This document shows positions 33,057 to 42,454 of a DNA stretch of 64,000 nucleotides, one piece after another. The translations under genes were made by a program, and so were the position numbers. The notes below the pieces were generated by a model. That model searched no databases. It had not been told where the DNA came from and saw only the letters and a program-made list of their open reading frames with translations. Positions within the stretch are counted from its first letter, which is position 1; each line of letters begins with the position of its first letter. Source of the stretch: Rothia kristinae NBRC 15354 (lineage in GTDB: Bacteria > Actinomycetota > Actinomycetes > Actinomycetales > Micrococcaceae); contig NZ_BCSM01000008.1 in NCBI RefSeq assembly GCF_001570865.1, positions 49,519-113,518 of the forward strand, in the 5' to 3' direction.

Positions 33057-33145
33057 TCGCATTCCCGGAAGGCTCGAGAGGGCTGAAGCCGCCGCCGGCT
33101 CCGGGCCGCTGCCGCGGGCGTTCGGGCGTTCGGGTGCGCGCAGGC

Positions 33146-34249
33146 TCAGCGGTAGATCGAGCGGGCCTCCTGGACCTTGGCCGCGCAGATCGCGGAGAAG
33201 TCCGCCGGGCGGCGCAGCTCCTCCAGGCGGTGCAGGCGGGACGGGTCGCCGTCGCTGAGCAGCCAGCGGGTGCCCAGGTCCCGGAGGGACTCGTGCTTGA
33301 CGTCGTAGTAGCCGCCGTGCCCGTTCAGGGCGATCCCGCGCGCCCCGTGCAGGGCCCCCACCAGGTGGTGGTGGAAGCGGGTGCTCAGCCACACCTGGTG
33401 CGGACCGAAGTCGAAGCCGTCCCGCCAGAAGGCGGTGAACGGCAGGAAGCCGTCCTCGGCGATGAGATCCTTCAGCCGCTCGTAGCCGGCGTAGTCGTCC
33501 CCGGGGATGGCCTCGACGTAGCGCACCCGCTCCCGGGGGAAGCCCAGGGCCCGGATCTGCTCGCGGGTCCAGGCGATGAGCCGCTCGAAGGCGTCGGGAT
33601 CCAGGGCGTCGCTCTGCACGCACACCCACAGCTCCCGCGGCTCAGCCCCGTCCAGCGCGGGGGCCGGGGGATTCTCGAGAAGGTAGGCGTCGTCGTAGCC
33701 CCGCTCGATGCCCAGGGCGCGGGCGCTGGGCCGGTCGCGCACCCCCACGTGGTCGAAGCCCTCGAACAGCTCCGCTCCGAGCGGCATCATGCCCTGGCCG
33801 GTGGCCACCAGCTTCGCTCCGGAGATCTCGGCGGCGGCGCGCATCCCCTCCACGAGCCCGTCGTTGCGGGACCAGTACCCGTTGACGTAGCCGCCGCCCA
33901 GCAGATGCAGGGTGCCGGCTTCGCGCAGGTCCAGCAGGCCGGAGTCGAAGTGCGGGGAGCCCAGGTGCGTCACCAGGTCCGCGACGGTGCGGTCCGCGGT
34001 GTGCTCGGCGACGTCCAGGGCGCGGAACAGGGTGTCCGTGACGTGCAGCCGCGGGTGCAGGCCGCGCAGCAGGGAGGAGACCGTGCCGGGGTGGCGCACG
34101 TCCAGCCACACCTCCGCCTCCGGGCGGTGTTCGGCCAGGAAGCGCAGCCACCGGGCGGCGATCAGCTCGTCCCCGAAGTTGGGCCACCCGGCCCAGGAGA
34201 CGAGGTGGATGGACTCGGCGGCCCGCGGCGCGGCATCGAGGAAGCTCAT
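33146..34249 (-). CDS. polysaccharide pyruvyl transferase family protein
   Basis: 367 residues from the ATG at 34249, which stands seven bases after a TAGCCT -10 box on the minus strand (leaderless). Features of the PS_pyruv_trans fold (GT-B-like): the N-terminal [48 protein letters not shown], the second Rossmann half starting [11 protein letters not shown], and the basic/His cluster [21 protein letters not shown]. Relatives such as CsaB attach a pyruvate ketal from phosphoenolpyruvate to wall polysaccharide, which is what SLH domains recognise. It faces the SLH protease gene tail to tail. Pyruvylation of a secondary wall polymer is the leading inference; modification of another glycan is possible. 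Confidence 0.82.
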   Translation of the reverse strand: MSFLDAAPRAAESIHLVSWAGWPNFGDELIAARWLRFLAEHRPEAEVWLDVRHPGTVSSLLRGLHPRLHVTDTLFRALDVAEHTADRTVADLVTHLGSPHFDSGLLDLREAGTLHLLGGGYVNGYWSRNDGLVEGMRAAAEISGAKLVATGQGMMPLGAELFEGFDHVGVRDRPSARALGIERGYDDAYLLENPPAPALDGAEPRELWVCVQSDALDPDAFERLIAWTREQIRALGFPRERVRYVEAIPGDDYAGYERLKDLIAEDGFLPFTAFWRDGFDFGPHQVWLSTRFHHHLVGALHGARGIALNGHGGYYDVKHESLRDLGTRWLLSDGDPSRLHRLEELRRPADFSAICAAKVQEARSIYR

Positions 34250-34256
34250 GCACACC

Positions 34257-34262
34257 AGGCTA
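34257..34262 (-). promoter_or_regulatory. -10 box of the pyruvyl transferase gene (leaderless)
   Basis: TAGCCT on the minus strand, seven bases before the ATG, with no ribosome site between. Confidence 0.5.
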
Positions 34263-34289
34263 ACCGGCGCCCACGCTGGGCGCACCGGG

Positions 34290-34295
34290 TATCCT
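34290..34295 (+). promoter_or_regulatory. -10 box of purA
   Basis: TATCCT, about 90 bases upstream of the purA ATG and divergent from the pyruvyl transferase promoter. Confidence 0.45.
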
Positions 34296-34384
34296 GGGAG
34301 GCGGCGCCCGCTCGCCGTCGTCCCGACGACGGCGCCCGCGCAGGCCCGGGCGCCTCACCCCGACCAGGAAGAGCTTCTCTCGAC

Positions 34385-35674
34385 ATGCCAGCAATCATCA
34401 TCGTGGGCGCCCAGTGGGGCGACGAAGGCAAAGGCAAGGCCACGGACCTGCTCGGCGGGCGCGTGGACTACGTCGTCAAGCCCAACGGCGGCAACAACGC
34501 CGGACACACCGTGGTGGTCGGCGGCGAGAAGTTCGAGCTGAAGCTGCTGCCGGCCGGGATCCTCAGCCCCAACGCCACCCCTGTGATCGGCAACGGCGTC
34601 GTGGTCAACCCGGAGGCCCTGTTCGCGGAGATCGACGGGCTGGAAGCCCGCGGTGCGGACACCTCCCGGCTGCGGATCTCCGCCAACGCCCACCTGGTCG
34701 CCCCCTTCCACCAGACCATGGACAAGGTCACCGAGCGCTTCCTCGGCAAGCGCGCCATCGGCACCACCGGGCGCGGCATCGGCCCGGCCTACATGGACAA
34801 GGTGGGTCGGCTGGGCATCCGCGTGCAGGACATCATGGACGAGTCCATCCTGCGCCAGAAGGTGGAGGGCTCCCTGCGGCAGAAGAACCAGCTGCTGGTG
34901 AAGGTCTACAACCGCCGCCACGTGGAGGCCGAGGAGATCGTGCAGCACTTCCTCTCCTACGCCGAGCGGCTCAAGCCGATGATCGTGGACTCCACCCTCC
35001 TGCTCAACCAGGCCCTGGACGAGGGCAGGACCCTGCTGATGGAGGGCGGGCAGGCCACCTTCCTGGACGTGGACCACGGCACCTACCCCTTCGTGACCTC
35101 CTCCAACCCCACCGCCGGCGGCGCCTGCGTGGGCTCCGGAGTGGGGCCCACCCGCATCGACCGGGTCATCGGCATCCAGAAGGCCTACACCACCCGCGTG
35201 GGCGCCGGACCCTTCCCCACCGAGCTGTTCGACCAGTGGGGCACCTACCTGCAGAAGACCGGCGGGGAGTACGGCGTGAACACCGGGCGCCCCCGCCGCT
35301 GCGGCTGGTACGATGCCGTGCTGGCCCGGCAGGCCGCCCGCATCAACGGGTTCACGGACCTGTTCCTGACCAAGCTGGACGTGCTCACCGGCATCGAGCA
35401 GATCCCCGTGTGCGTGGCCTACGACGTGGACGGCGTGCGCCACGACGAGATGCCGATGACCCAGACCGACTTCCACCACGCCACCCCCATCTACGAGCAC
35501 TTCGACGGCTGGACCGAGGACATCTCCGGGGCCAAGACCCTGGAGGATCTGCCCGCCAACGCCCGGCGCTACGTGGAGGCCCTGGAGGAGCTGTCCGGCT
35601 GCCGCATCTCCGCGATCGGGGTGGGCCCGGACCGGGAGAACACCATCGTCGTGCGCGACCTGATCGAGGACTGA
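34385..35674 (+). CDS. purA: adenylosuccinate synthetase
   Basis: 429 residues, standard length. PurA joins aspartate to IMP using GTP, the first committed step to AMP. The GTP site is [16 protein letters not shown] (residues 9-24), with the catalytic Asp in GDEGKGK and the catalytic His in NAGHTVV. IMP-binding segments [13 protein letters not shown] and [22 protein letters not shown] are intact, as is [29 protein letters not shown]. The ATG follows AGGAAGAG at about 11 bases. The corA gene begins eight bases after the stop, so the two share a transcript. Confidence 0.97.
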   Translation: MPAIIIVGAQWGDEGKGKATDLLGGRVDYVVKPNGGNNAGHTVVVGGEKFELKLLPAGILSPNATPVIGNGVVVNPEALFAEIDGLEARGADTSRLRISANAHLVAPFHQTMDKVTERFLGKRAIGTTGRGIGPAYMDKVGRLGIRVQDIMDESILRQKVEGSLRQKNQLLVKVYNRRHVEAEEIVQHFLSYAERLKPMIVDSTLLLNQALDEGRTLLMEGGQATFLDVDHGTYPFVTSSNPTAGGACVGSGVGPTRIDRVIGIQKAYTTRVGAGPFPTELFDQWGTYLQKTGGEYGVNTGRPRRCGWYDAVLARQAARINGFTDLFLTKLDVLTGIEQIPVCVAYDVDGVRHDEMPMTQTDFHHATPIYEHFDGWTEDISGAKTLEDLPANARRYVEALEELSGCRISAIGVGPDRENTIVVRDLIED

Positions 35675-35682
35675 GGCGGCCG

Positions 35683-36666
35683 ATGACGCTCGCGTACGCC
35701 GCCGTCGTCGGGCGGGAGGGCCGGGTCCGGGAGGTCGAGGACTCCGACGAGGCCTTCCGCGTCTGGGGTGAGCAGGACGGCGGGTGCCTGACGATGGTCC
35801 TGGACCACCCGGACGAACAGGAGATCTACGAGGCCGCCCGCGTGCTCAACCTCCACGAACTCGCGGTGGAGGACACGATGGAGGGCCACCAGCGGCCCAA
35901 GCTGGAGCGCTACGGGGAGACCCTGTTCCTCGTGCTGCACCCGGTGGCCTACCGGGACCGGGCGGAGAAGCTGGAGGTCAGCGAGACCCACCTGTTCGTG
36001 GGCTCGGACCACTTCCTGGCCATCACCCGCGGCAAGCGGGACCGGCACCGGGCCGTGCACCAGGTGCGCCGCGCCTTGCGCCGCTCCGGGGAGGAGGCCG
36101 CGAATCCGCAGTGCTTCCTCTACCAGCTGCTCGACGCCGTCGTGGACGAATACGAGCCGATCCTGGTGGAGCTGGACGAGGACCTCGACGAGATCGAGGA
36201 GAACCTGTTCTCCGGTGACGAGAAGTCCTCGCAGCGCATCTACGAGCTGTTCAACGAGGTGGTCAAGTTCCAGCGGGCCACCCGACCGCTGAACTACATG
36301 ATGGAGCTGCTGATGCGCGGGGCGCAGAAGTACGGCACCCCCGAGACCCTCCTTCCCCGTTTCCGGGACGTGAAGGACCACGCGATCCGCGCCACCGACC
36401 ACCTGGACGGGCTGCGCGCCGCCCTGCAGAACGCCCTGACCGTGGAGGCCACCCTGGTGGCGCAGGACCAGAACGACGCGATGAAGAAGATGTCCGCGTG
36501 GGCCGCGATCCTCATCGCCCCGACCATCATCGCCGGGATCTACGGGATGAACTTCCAGCACATGCCGGAGCTGGACCTGAGCTGGGGCTACTACGGGGCG
36601 CTCGGGCTCATGGTGGCCGTGTGCACCGTGCTGTGGGGCGTGTTCAAGAAGAAGGACTGGCTGTAG
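35683..36666 (+). CDS. corA: CorA-family magnesium/cobalt transporter
   Basis: 327 residues. A cytoplasmic alpha/beta domain (HELAVEDTMEGHQRPKLERY) and a long helical stalk lead to two C-terminal transmembrane helices, the first ending in the selectivity signature YGMNF (GMN), followed by the acidic periplasmic loop QHMPELDLSW. The last residues KKKDWL form the basic sphincter end. As a homopentamer it admits Mg2+ (also Co2+ or Ni2+) passively. Placement behind purA is probably incidental to function. It converges on the iron permease genes. Confidence 0.92.
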   Translation: MTLAYAAVVGREGRVREVEDSDEAFRVWGEQDGGCLTMVLDHPDEQEIYEAARVLNLHELAVEDTMEGHQRPKLERYGETLFLVLHPVAYRDRAEKLEVSETHLFVGSDHFLAITRGKRDRHRAVHQVRRALRRSGEEAANPQCFLYQLLDAVVDEYEPILVELDEDLDEIEENLFSGDEKSSQRIYELFNEVVKFQRATRPLNYMMELLMRGAQKYGTPETLLPRFRDVKDHAIRATDHLDGLRAALQNALTVEATLVAQDQNDAMKKMSAWAAILIAPTIIAGIYGMNFQHMPELDLSWGYYGALGLMVAVCTVLWGVFKKKDWL

Positions 36667-36695
36667 CAGCCGGCTGACCTGCCGCGCCGTGGGGC

Positions 36696-37715
36696 TCAGA
36701 GGCGCTCGCGTTCGCGGTGCAGCAGCCAGAGCAGGTACACCCCGCCCAGGGCCCCGGTCACCAGCCCCACGGGGATCTCGAAGGGGGAGAGCAGCCGGGC
36801 GGCGAGGAAGTCCGCCACCGCGAGGATCCCCGCGCCGAGCAGGGCGGAGGTGCCCACCGTCAGGCCGGCGGTGCGCCACCAGCGGTGCGCCAGCTGCGGC
36901 GCCGCCAGCGCCAGGAAGCCGATGGGACCGGCCACGGCGATGGCCGCCGCGGTGATCCCCACGGCCAGCATCATCAGCACCCGGGAGGTGCGGCGCACCG
37001 GGACGCCCAGACCCCCGGCCATGTCCTCCCCGAGCTCCAGCATCCGCAGCTGCCGCCGTCCCAGCAGCAGCGCGAATAGCAGGAGCAGGATCGCCGGTCC
37101 CGGCCCGGTCAGGTCCGGCCAGCGCAGCGCGTTCAGGGAGCCGTACAGCCAGGTCTTGGCGCTCTCCGCCTCCTCCAGATCCGCGCTGGTCAGCAGGTAG
37201 TCGTTGACGGAGGACAGCAGAGCGGCGATGGCGATGCCGGCCAGGATCAGCCGGGAGCCCACGGAGGCTTCGCGGCGGGCCAGCAGCAGGACGACGGCGG
37301 CGGTGAGGAATCCGCCGAGCACGGCGCCGACGCCGATGCCGAGACCGCCGGCCTCGGCGCCTGCCTCCCCGGAGCGCATCCCCGGGAGCACCAGGGACAC
37401 GATGAGGGCGCCCGTCGCCGAACCGGTGGTGAACCCCAGGATGTCCGGGCTGCCCAGGGGATTCCTGGAGAGGGTCTGGAACACCGCTCCCGCGGCCCCC
37501 AATCCGGCGCCGACCACGAGGGCGGCCAACAGGCGGGGCAGGCGCTGCTCCAGGATGATCTGGCGGTCCATGGGGGAGCCGCCGCCGGTCAGGGTCTGCC
37601 AGACCCGATCGAGGGTGATGTCGTAGGTGCCGAACACCAGCGTGGCGGCGGCCGTGAGCAGGATGCCGATCACGGCGACCGCGGTGGCCGCACGCTGCCA
37701 CATGCCGCGGCTCAT
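36696..37715 (-). CDS. FecCD-type iron-siderophore ABC permease (second subunit)
   Basis: 339 residues with nine or ten hydrophobic segments. The family core is clear: IILEQRLPRLLAALVVGAGLGAAGAVFQTLSRNPLGSPDILGFTTGSATGAL, then the ATPase-contact region near GAGILAVADFLAARLLSPFEIPVGLVTGALGGVYLLWLL. The ATG overlaps the stop of the first permease gene (ATGA), so both subunits are made together. With a binding protein it would import a ferric siderophore, but no ATPase gene lies in or beside this cluster. Confidence 0.88.
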   Translation of the reverse strand: MSRGMWQRAATAVAVIGILLTAAATLVFGTYDITLDRVWQTLTGGGSPMDRQIILEQRLPRLLAALVVGAGLGAAGAVFQTLSRNPLGSPDILGFTTGSATGALIVSLVLPGMRSGEAGAEAGGLGIGVGAVLGGFLTAAVVLLLARREASVGSRLILAGIAIAALLSSVNDYLLTSADLEEAESAKTWLYGSLNALRWPDLTGPGPAILLLLFALLLGRRQLRMLELGEDMAGGLGVPVRRTSRVLMMLAVGITAAAIAVAGPIGFLALAAPQLAHRWWRTAGLTVGTSALLGAGILAVADFLAARLLSPFEIPVGLVTGALGGVYLLWLLHRERERL

Positions 37716-38815
37716 GAGCGTCCCCTCACGACGAGCCACAGGAGGGTCGGCGCCCCCAGGAACGCGGTGACCACCCCGACGGCGATCTCTGCGGGCGCGG
37801 CCACGACCCGCCCGACGATGTCCGAGGCGAGCACCAGGCAGGGACCGGCCACCAGGGCCAGAGGCATCAGGCGACGCAGATCCGGTCCCAGGAGGAGGCG
37901 CAGCACATGCGGGACGACCAGTCCGACGAAGGCCACCGGACCGGCCAGGGCGGTGGAGCCCCCGGCCAGCAGGGTGATGGCTGCCAGAGCCAGCACGCGC
38001 ACCGGACCCACCCGAACCCCGAGCGCGGCGGCGGAGTCCTCGCCGAGCAGCAGCACGTTCAGCGGACCGCACAGGATCAGCGTCATCACCGCTCCCACCA
38101 GGACGAAGGGTGCGGTGGCCTCGACCGTCGCCATATCCCGTCCGGCCAGAGACCCGACCACCCAGAAGCGGTGGGCGTCGAAGGCCGCGGAATCGACCAT
38201 CGTGATGATGCCGGTGACGGAGCCGAGCGAGGCGCCCAGGGCCGTGCCGGCCAGGACGATGCGCAGGCGCGAGGAGCCCCCGGTGGCGGTCCCGGATGAA
38301 GAGGCCGGGCCGGTCCCGCCGCGGCCCAGCAGGAACACCACCGCGGCGGCCGCGGCGGCACCGGCCAGCGCCCACCAGGCGTACCCCGCGGCGTCGTGCG
38401 CGCCGGCCAGCACGACCCCGAGGACCACGGCCACCGATGCCCCGGCGTTGACCCCCAGGATCCCCGGTTCGGCCAGGGGGTTGCGCGTCAGGGCCTGCAT
38501 CACCAGCCCCGCCGCGCTCAGCCCCACCCCGACCACGACGGCGGCCAGGGCCCGGGGCATCCGCAGGTGCCAGATCACCAGCGCTTCCGTGCCGCCATCC
38601 GGGTGGAGGAGGGCGGCGAGCGTGTGGGAGAAGGGGATGGTGCGGGAGCCGAGGGCGAGGCTCAGGACGAACAGCGCGAACAGGGCCGCCGCCGACGCCA
38701 GGACCACCAGGAGCAGGCGCCCGGACCCGCCCCGACGGCGCCCGGAGGAGGGGTCCGGTGTCCCTCTCGTGGCGCGGATCGCAGCGTCCGCCGAGGTGAG
38801 ATGGGGTGACTTCAT
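37712..38815 (-). CDS. FecCD-type iron-siderophore ABC permease (first subunit)
   Basis: 367 residues from the ATG at 38815; an ATG at 38842 would run through the promoter region of the divergent gene. Conserved blocks: WHLRMPRALAAVVVGVGLSAAGLVMQALTRNPLAEPGILGVNAGAS and GPVAFVGLVVPHVLRLLLGPDLRRLMP..GPCLVLASDIVGR. A Gly/Ser/Thr-rich cytoplasmic loop (GRGGTGPASSSGTATGGSS) is an unusual insertion. It is divergent from the binding-protein gene, with 25 bases between the start codons, and is predicted to be leaderless and iron-controlled. Confidence 0.88.
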   Translation of the reverse strand: MKSPHLTSADAAIRATRGTPDPSSGRRRGGSGRLLLVVLASAAALFALFVLSLALGSRTIPFSHTLAALLHPDGGTEALVIWHLRMPRALAAVVVGVGLSAAGLVMQALTRNPLAEPGILGVNAGASVAVVLGVVLAGAHDAAGYAWWALAGAAAAAAVVFLLGRGGTGPASSSGTATGGSSRLRIVLAGTALGASLGSVTGIITMVDSAAFDAHRFWVVGSLAGRDMATVEATAPFVLVGAVMTLILCGPLNVLLLGEDSAAALGVRVGPVRVLALAAITLLAGGSTALAGPVAFVGLVVPHVLRLLLGPDLRRLMPLALVAGPCLVLASDIVGRVVAAPAEIAVGVVTAFLGAPTLLWLVVRGRS

Positions 38816-38840
38816 CGTGACTAAGGGTAACCTCAGGGGC
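38816..38840. promoter_or_regulatory. divergent overlapping iron-responsive promoters
   Basis: Only 25 bases separate the two start codons. On the plus strand TAACCT (38828-38833) stands seven bases before the binding-protein ATG. On the minus strand TACCCT (38829-38824) stands eight bases before the permease ATG. The two -10 boxes overlap. The span GTGACTAAGGGTAACCTCA (38817-38835) matches the DtxR/IdeR consensus at 12 of 19 positions. One bound repressor would silence both directions. Confidence 0.55.
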
Positions 38841-39869
38841 ATGACGTCTCAGAAACGCCCCCTGCTCGCACCCCTGGCCCTCCTGGCCGCCGGCGCCCTG
38901 GCACTGGCCGGCTGCTCCGGCGACGGATCCTCCGCCGACTCCTCGGCCTCCGAGTCCTCGAGCGCCTCCGCCTCGGTCGCCCCCGCCCCCAGCGCCCTGC
39001 CCAGCGGGATGGGCAGCACCGCGAAGGACGGCGAGTTCCCGCGCACCGTCAAGGGCTTCCGCGGTGACGTGACCATCGACGCCGCGCCGAAGAAGGTGGT
39101 GGTCATCTCCACCGGCCAGATGGATGACGTGCTGGACCTCGGCGTCGTGCCCGTGGGCACCACCTCCGCCAAGAACGCCGATGCCGTGCCCGAGTACCTG
39201 ACCGAGGCCTACGCCGATGATGCCGAAGCGCTGGGGAAGATCGAATCCGTGGGCTCGCGCACCTCCCCGAACATCGAGAAGATCGCCAACCTCAAGCCGG
39301 ACCTCATCCTGGTGAACAACACCCTCAAGGATGACTCCGCATACGAGTCCCTGTCCGGGATCGCGCCCACCGTCGTCACCGAGGGCACCGGGGTGAACTG
39401 GAAGCAGGACTACCTGCTGGTGGCCTCCGCCCTGGGCAAGCAGCAGGAGGGGGAGCAGAAGCTGGCGGAGTACGCCGAGCGGGCCAAGAAGGTCGGCGAG
39501 CAGGTGGGCTCGGACAAGACCATCTCCTTCCTGCGCTACCAGCCGGACCGCATCCGCATCTGGGGCGTGTCCAGCTTCGTCGGCTCCATCGCCGAGGACG
39601 CCGGCCTGAGCCGCCCGGAGACCCAGCGCTTCGACAAGACCAGCCAGGACATCAGCGCCGAGCAGCTGGACCAGGCCGACGGAGACTACCTCTTCTACGG
39701 GGTGCAGGGAGGGGACGCCTCGGACCTGACGAAGGAGACGCTGTGGTCCGGTCTGGAAGCGGTGAAGAGCGACCACGCCTTCCAGGTCGATGACGACGAG
39801 TTCTACCTCAACGCCGGCATCACCGCGGCCAACGGGGTGCTGGACGAGGTCGAGGAGCACGCCAAGTAG
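38841..39869 (+). CDS. iron-siderophore ABC transporter substrate-binding lipoprotein
   Basis: 342 residues. Residues 1-24 are a lipoprotein signal (LAPLALLAAGALALAGC, lipobox LAGC), followed by a Ser/Ala linker. The FepB/FhuD-type binding fold shows PKKVVVISTGQMDDVLDLGVVPVGTT, KIANLKPDLILVNNT, the rigid connecting helix region, and WGVSSFVGSIAEDAGL in the C-terminal lobe. It would capture a ferric siderophore outside the membrane and deliver it to the two permeases encoded divergently. The start is leaderless. A 13-bp hairpin 36 bases after the stop serves this gene and the opposing glycerate kinase gene. Confidence 0.9.
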   Translation: MTSQKRPLLAPLALLAAGALALAGCSGDGSSADSSASESSSASASVAPAPSALPSGMGSTAKDGEFPRTVKGFRGDVTIDAAPKKVVVISTGQMDDVLDLGVVPVGTTSAKNADAVPEYLTEAYADDAEALGKIESVGSRTSPNIEKIANLKPDLILVNNTLKDDSAYESLSGIAPTVVTEGTGVNWKQDYLLVASALGKQQEGEQKLAEYAERAKKVGEQVGSDKTISFLRYQPDRIRIWGVSSFVGSIAEDAGLSRPETQRFDKTSQDISAEQLDQADGDYLFYGVQGGDASDLTKETLWSGLEAVKSDHAFQVDDDEFYLNAGITAANGVLDEVEEHAK

Positions 39870-39905
39870 GCGACCGAGCCCCTCAGGGCCGCACACCGCC
39901 GCCTC

Positions 39906-39945
39906 GCGATCCCCGGGCACGCTCACCGCGCCGCCCGGGGATCGC
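39906..39945. terminator. 13-bp perfect bidirectional hairpin
   Basis: GCGATCCCCGGGC (39906-39918) pairs with 39933-39945 across 14 bases, midway between two converging stop codons. Confidence 0.65.
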
Positions 39946-39962
39946 GCCGTCTGCGCGGCGGA

Positions 39963-41087
39963 TCAGGCCAGCAGACGCTCGCGGGCCAGGCGCTCCAGCA
40001 CCGGCAGGGGATTCCGCAGGCAGGACCGCACGTCCGGCTCGACGTCGGTCATCGCGAGGATCCGCTGGAACGGGTGCCGGGTGCTCGGGGGCAAGGTGTT
40101 CTGCCCGCACACCGCGACCACCGGGATGCCGCGCTCCGCGGCGCGCTCGGCCACCCCCGCCGGAGCTTTGCCGCGCAGGGTCTGCTCATCCAGCTTCCCC
40201 TCCCCGGTGACCACCAGGTCGGTGCCCTCCAGCAGGTCGTCGACGCCGGCCAGGTCCAGGAACGTCTGCATCCCGGAGGCGTAGCGGGCGCCCAGCAGCG
40301 CCAGGGTCATGAAGCCCAGACCCCCGGCGGCCCCGGCTCCGGGCCGGTCCGCGACGTCGGCCGTCCCCGCGGCTTCCTCCACGGCGGCCGCGACGCGCCC
40401 CAGGGCCGCGTCCCGCGGCTCGATCCGCTCCGAGGCCAGTCCCTTCTGCGGGCCGAACACGGCCGCCGCGCCGTCGGGTCCCAGCAGCGGATTCGTGACG
40501 TCCGAGGCCGCGACGAACCGCACCGACCGCACCCGCGCATCCAGCCCGCTCAGATCCGCCCGGGCCACCTCGGCCAGGCGCCGCGGATCCGCCACCGGTT
40601 CTCCGGTCCCATCCAGGAAGCGGACCCCCAGGGCCTGGGCCATCCCGAACCCGGCGTCCGTGGTGGCGCTGCCGCCCAGACCCAGCACCACCTCCTCGGC
40701 CCCGGCATCCAGGGCCGCCAGCACCAGCTGCCCCACGCCCCGGCTCGTCGCGGCCTCCGCATCCGCGTCCTCCGGCAGCTCGCCATCGCGGGTCAGCAGC
40801 CGCATCCCGCAGGCCTCGGCCACCTCGATCACGGCCCGACGCCGCGGCTCGTCCCACGCGAAACGGGCCCGCAGTGCGGCACCGTCCGGACCGGTGACCC
40901 GCGCGCTGCGCAGGCGCCAGCCCAGGGCCTCGCACACCTGGAGGGTGCCGTCCCCGCCGTCGGCCACCGGCACCTGGACGGTCTGCACCTCGGGATGCTC
41001 GGCCAGCCCGCGGGCCAGCGCCCCGGCTACCTCGGCGGCGGTCGCGGTGCCCTTGAACTTGTCCACGGCGAGCAGGATGCGGGTCAT
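39963..41087 (-). CDS. glycerate kinase (GlxK/GarK family)
   Basis: 374 residues. It phosphorylates glycerate, usually to 2-phosphoglycerate in this family, feeding glyoxylate or glycerate into glycolysis. Landmarks: LLAVDKFKGTATAAEVAGALARGL at the N-terminus, VPVADGGDGTLQ, RAVIEVAEACG, VLGLGGSATTDAGFGMAQALG, ASDVTNPLLGPDGAAAVFGPQKG, and VVTGEGKLDEQTLRGKAPAGVA. The ATG at 41087 has AAGGA ten bases upstream. TACGCT at 41146-41141 (minus) is a possible -10 box, back-to-back with the thiolase promoter. Confidence 0.92.
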   Translation of the reverse strand: MTRILLAVDKFKGTATAAEVAGALARGLAEHPEVQTVQVPVADGGDGTLQVCEALGWRLRSARVTGPDGAALRARFAWDEPRRRAVIEVAEACGMRLLTRDGELPEDADAEAATSRGVGQLVLAALDAGAEEVVLGLGGSATTDAGFGMAQALGVRFLDGTGEPVADPRRLAEVARADLSGLDARVRSVRFVAASDVTNPLLGPDGAAAVFGPQKGLASERIEPRDAALGRVAAAVEEAAGTADVADRPGAGAAGGLGFMTLALLGARYASGMQTFLDLAGVDDLLEGTDLVVTGEGKLDEQTLRGKAPAGVAERAAERGIPVVAVCGQNTLPPSTRHPFQRILAMTDVEPDVRSCLRNPLPVLERLARERLLA

Positions 41088-41153
41088 GAGGAGTCCTTGT
41101 CGTCGGCGGGTCTCGGGCGGTGCGCGCCCCTCACTGTCCGAGCGTACCGACGG

Positions 41154-41159
41154 TAGGGT
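41154..41159 (+). promoter_or_regulatory. -10 box of the thiolase gene
   Basis: TAGGGT in the context GACGGTAGGGTGTG, about 100 bases before the GTG start. The opposing glycerate kinase -10 box lies eight bases away. Confidence 0.45.
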
Positions 41160-41259
41160 GTGACGCAGAGCAATTCCAGGGGAGTGGAGTCCGGACCGGA
41201 TGCGCCGTGCGCGCCCCCGACCCACCGCCCCGCAGCATCGAGACGAAGGAGTCCCCTCC

Positions 41260-42447
41260 GTGAGCGCACCGACCGACGTCGTCATCCTCCACGGCGCCCG
41301 CACCCCGCAGGGCCGGATCATGGGGCAGCTGGCCCCGCTGAGCGCGGTGCGGCTAGGCGCGCACGCGATCCGCGCCGCCCTGGAGCGGGCCGGCGTCGAG
41401 CCTACACAGGTGGACCAGGTGCTCATGGGGCAGGTGATCCAGGCCGGGGCCGGGCAGAATCCCGCCAAGCAGGCCGCGATGGCCGCGGGCATCTCCCGCT
41501 CCGTGCCCGCCATGACCCTGAACAAGGTGTGCCTGTCCGGGCTGGCCGCCGTCGTCGACGCCGCCCGGCCGATCCGACTGGGCGAGGCCGACGTGATGGT
41601 GGCCGGCGGGCAGGAGTCCATGACCGGCGCCCCGCACCTGGCCGCCGGGGTGCGCGCCGGGAAGACCTACGGGGACCTGCGCCTGCAGGACGCCGTCGCC
41701 CGGGACGGGCTCACCGACGCCGAGGACGGGCGACCCATGGGCGAGTCCACCGAGGAGGGCAACGCCCAGCGCGGCATCGGGCGTGAGGAGCAGGACGAGG
41801 TGGCCGCGGCCTCCCACCAGCGGGCCGGGCGGGCGCAGGCGGACGGGATCCTCGGTGAGGAGATCGCGCCGATCCCGGTGCCGCAGCGGCGCGGGGAGCC
41901 GGTGACGGTGACCGAGGATGAGGGCATCCGCCCGGATTCCACCCCGCAGACCCTGGGGCGGCTGCGCCCGGCTTTCGCGGAGGGCGGCACGATCACCGCG
42001 GGCAACGCCTCGCCGCTGTCCGACGGGGCGGGCGCCGTCGTGCTGGCCTCTCGGGCCTGGGCCGAGGAGCACGGGCTGGAGTGGCTGTGCATGGTGGGGG
42101 CGGCGGGGCAGACCGCGGGGCCGGACGCCTCCCTGCACTCCCAGCCCTCCCAGGCGACGGCGGCCGCCCTGGCCCGCGCCGGATGGGACGCGGCGGACCT
42201 GGATTTCTGGGAGGTCAACGAGGCCTTCGCCTCCGTCGCCCTGCAGTCCGCGCGGGACCTCGGGGTGGAGCTGGAGCGGGTGAACATCCACGGCGGGGCG
42301 ATCGCCCTGGGCCACCCCATCGGCGCCTCGGGGGCGCGCCTGGTGCTCACGGCGGCGCTGGAGCTGGCTCGGCGCGGTGCCGGGAAGGCCGCCGTCTCCC
42401 TGTGCGGCGGGGGCGGGCAGGGGGAGGCCCTGCTGCTGCAGCGGTGA
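41260..42447 (+). CDS. acetyl-CoA acetyltransferase (thiolase)
   Basis: 395 residues from the GTG at 41260, placed by GAAGGAG nine bases upstream. All thiolase active-site elements are present: the acyl-accepting Cys91 in LNKVCLSGL, the NEAFA loop in EVNEAFASVAL, the His in GHPIGASGAR, and the second Cys in SLCGGGGQGEALLL. It either condenses two acetyl-CoA or cleaves 3-ketoacyl-CoA; the short pimeloyl-type loop favours the biosynthetic acetyl-CoA class, without certainty. Together with the other CoA enzymes in the window it could serve beta-oxidation. Confidence 0.92.
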   Translation: MSAPTDVVILHGARTPQGRIMGQLAPLSAVRLGAHAIRAALERAGVEPTQVDQVLMGQVIQAGAGQNPAKQAAMAAGISRSVPAMTLNKVCLSGLAAVVDAARPIRLGEADVMVAGGQESMTGAPHLAAGVRAGKTYGDLRLQDAVARDGLTDAEDGRPMGESTEEGNAQRGIGREEQDEVAAASHQRAGRAQADGILGEEIAPIPVPQRRGEPVTVTEDEGIRPDSTPQTLGRLRPAFAEGGTITAGNASPLSDGAGAVVLASRAWAEEHGLEWLCMVGAAGQTAGPDASLHSQPSQATAAALARAGWDAADLDFWEVNEAFASVALQSARDLGVELERVNIHGGAIALGHPIGASGARLVLTAALELARRGAGKAAVSLCGGGGQGEALLLQR

Positions 42448-42454
42448 GCGGTCT

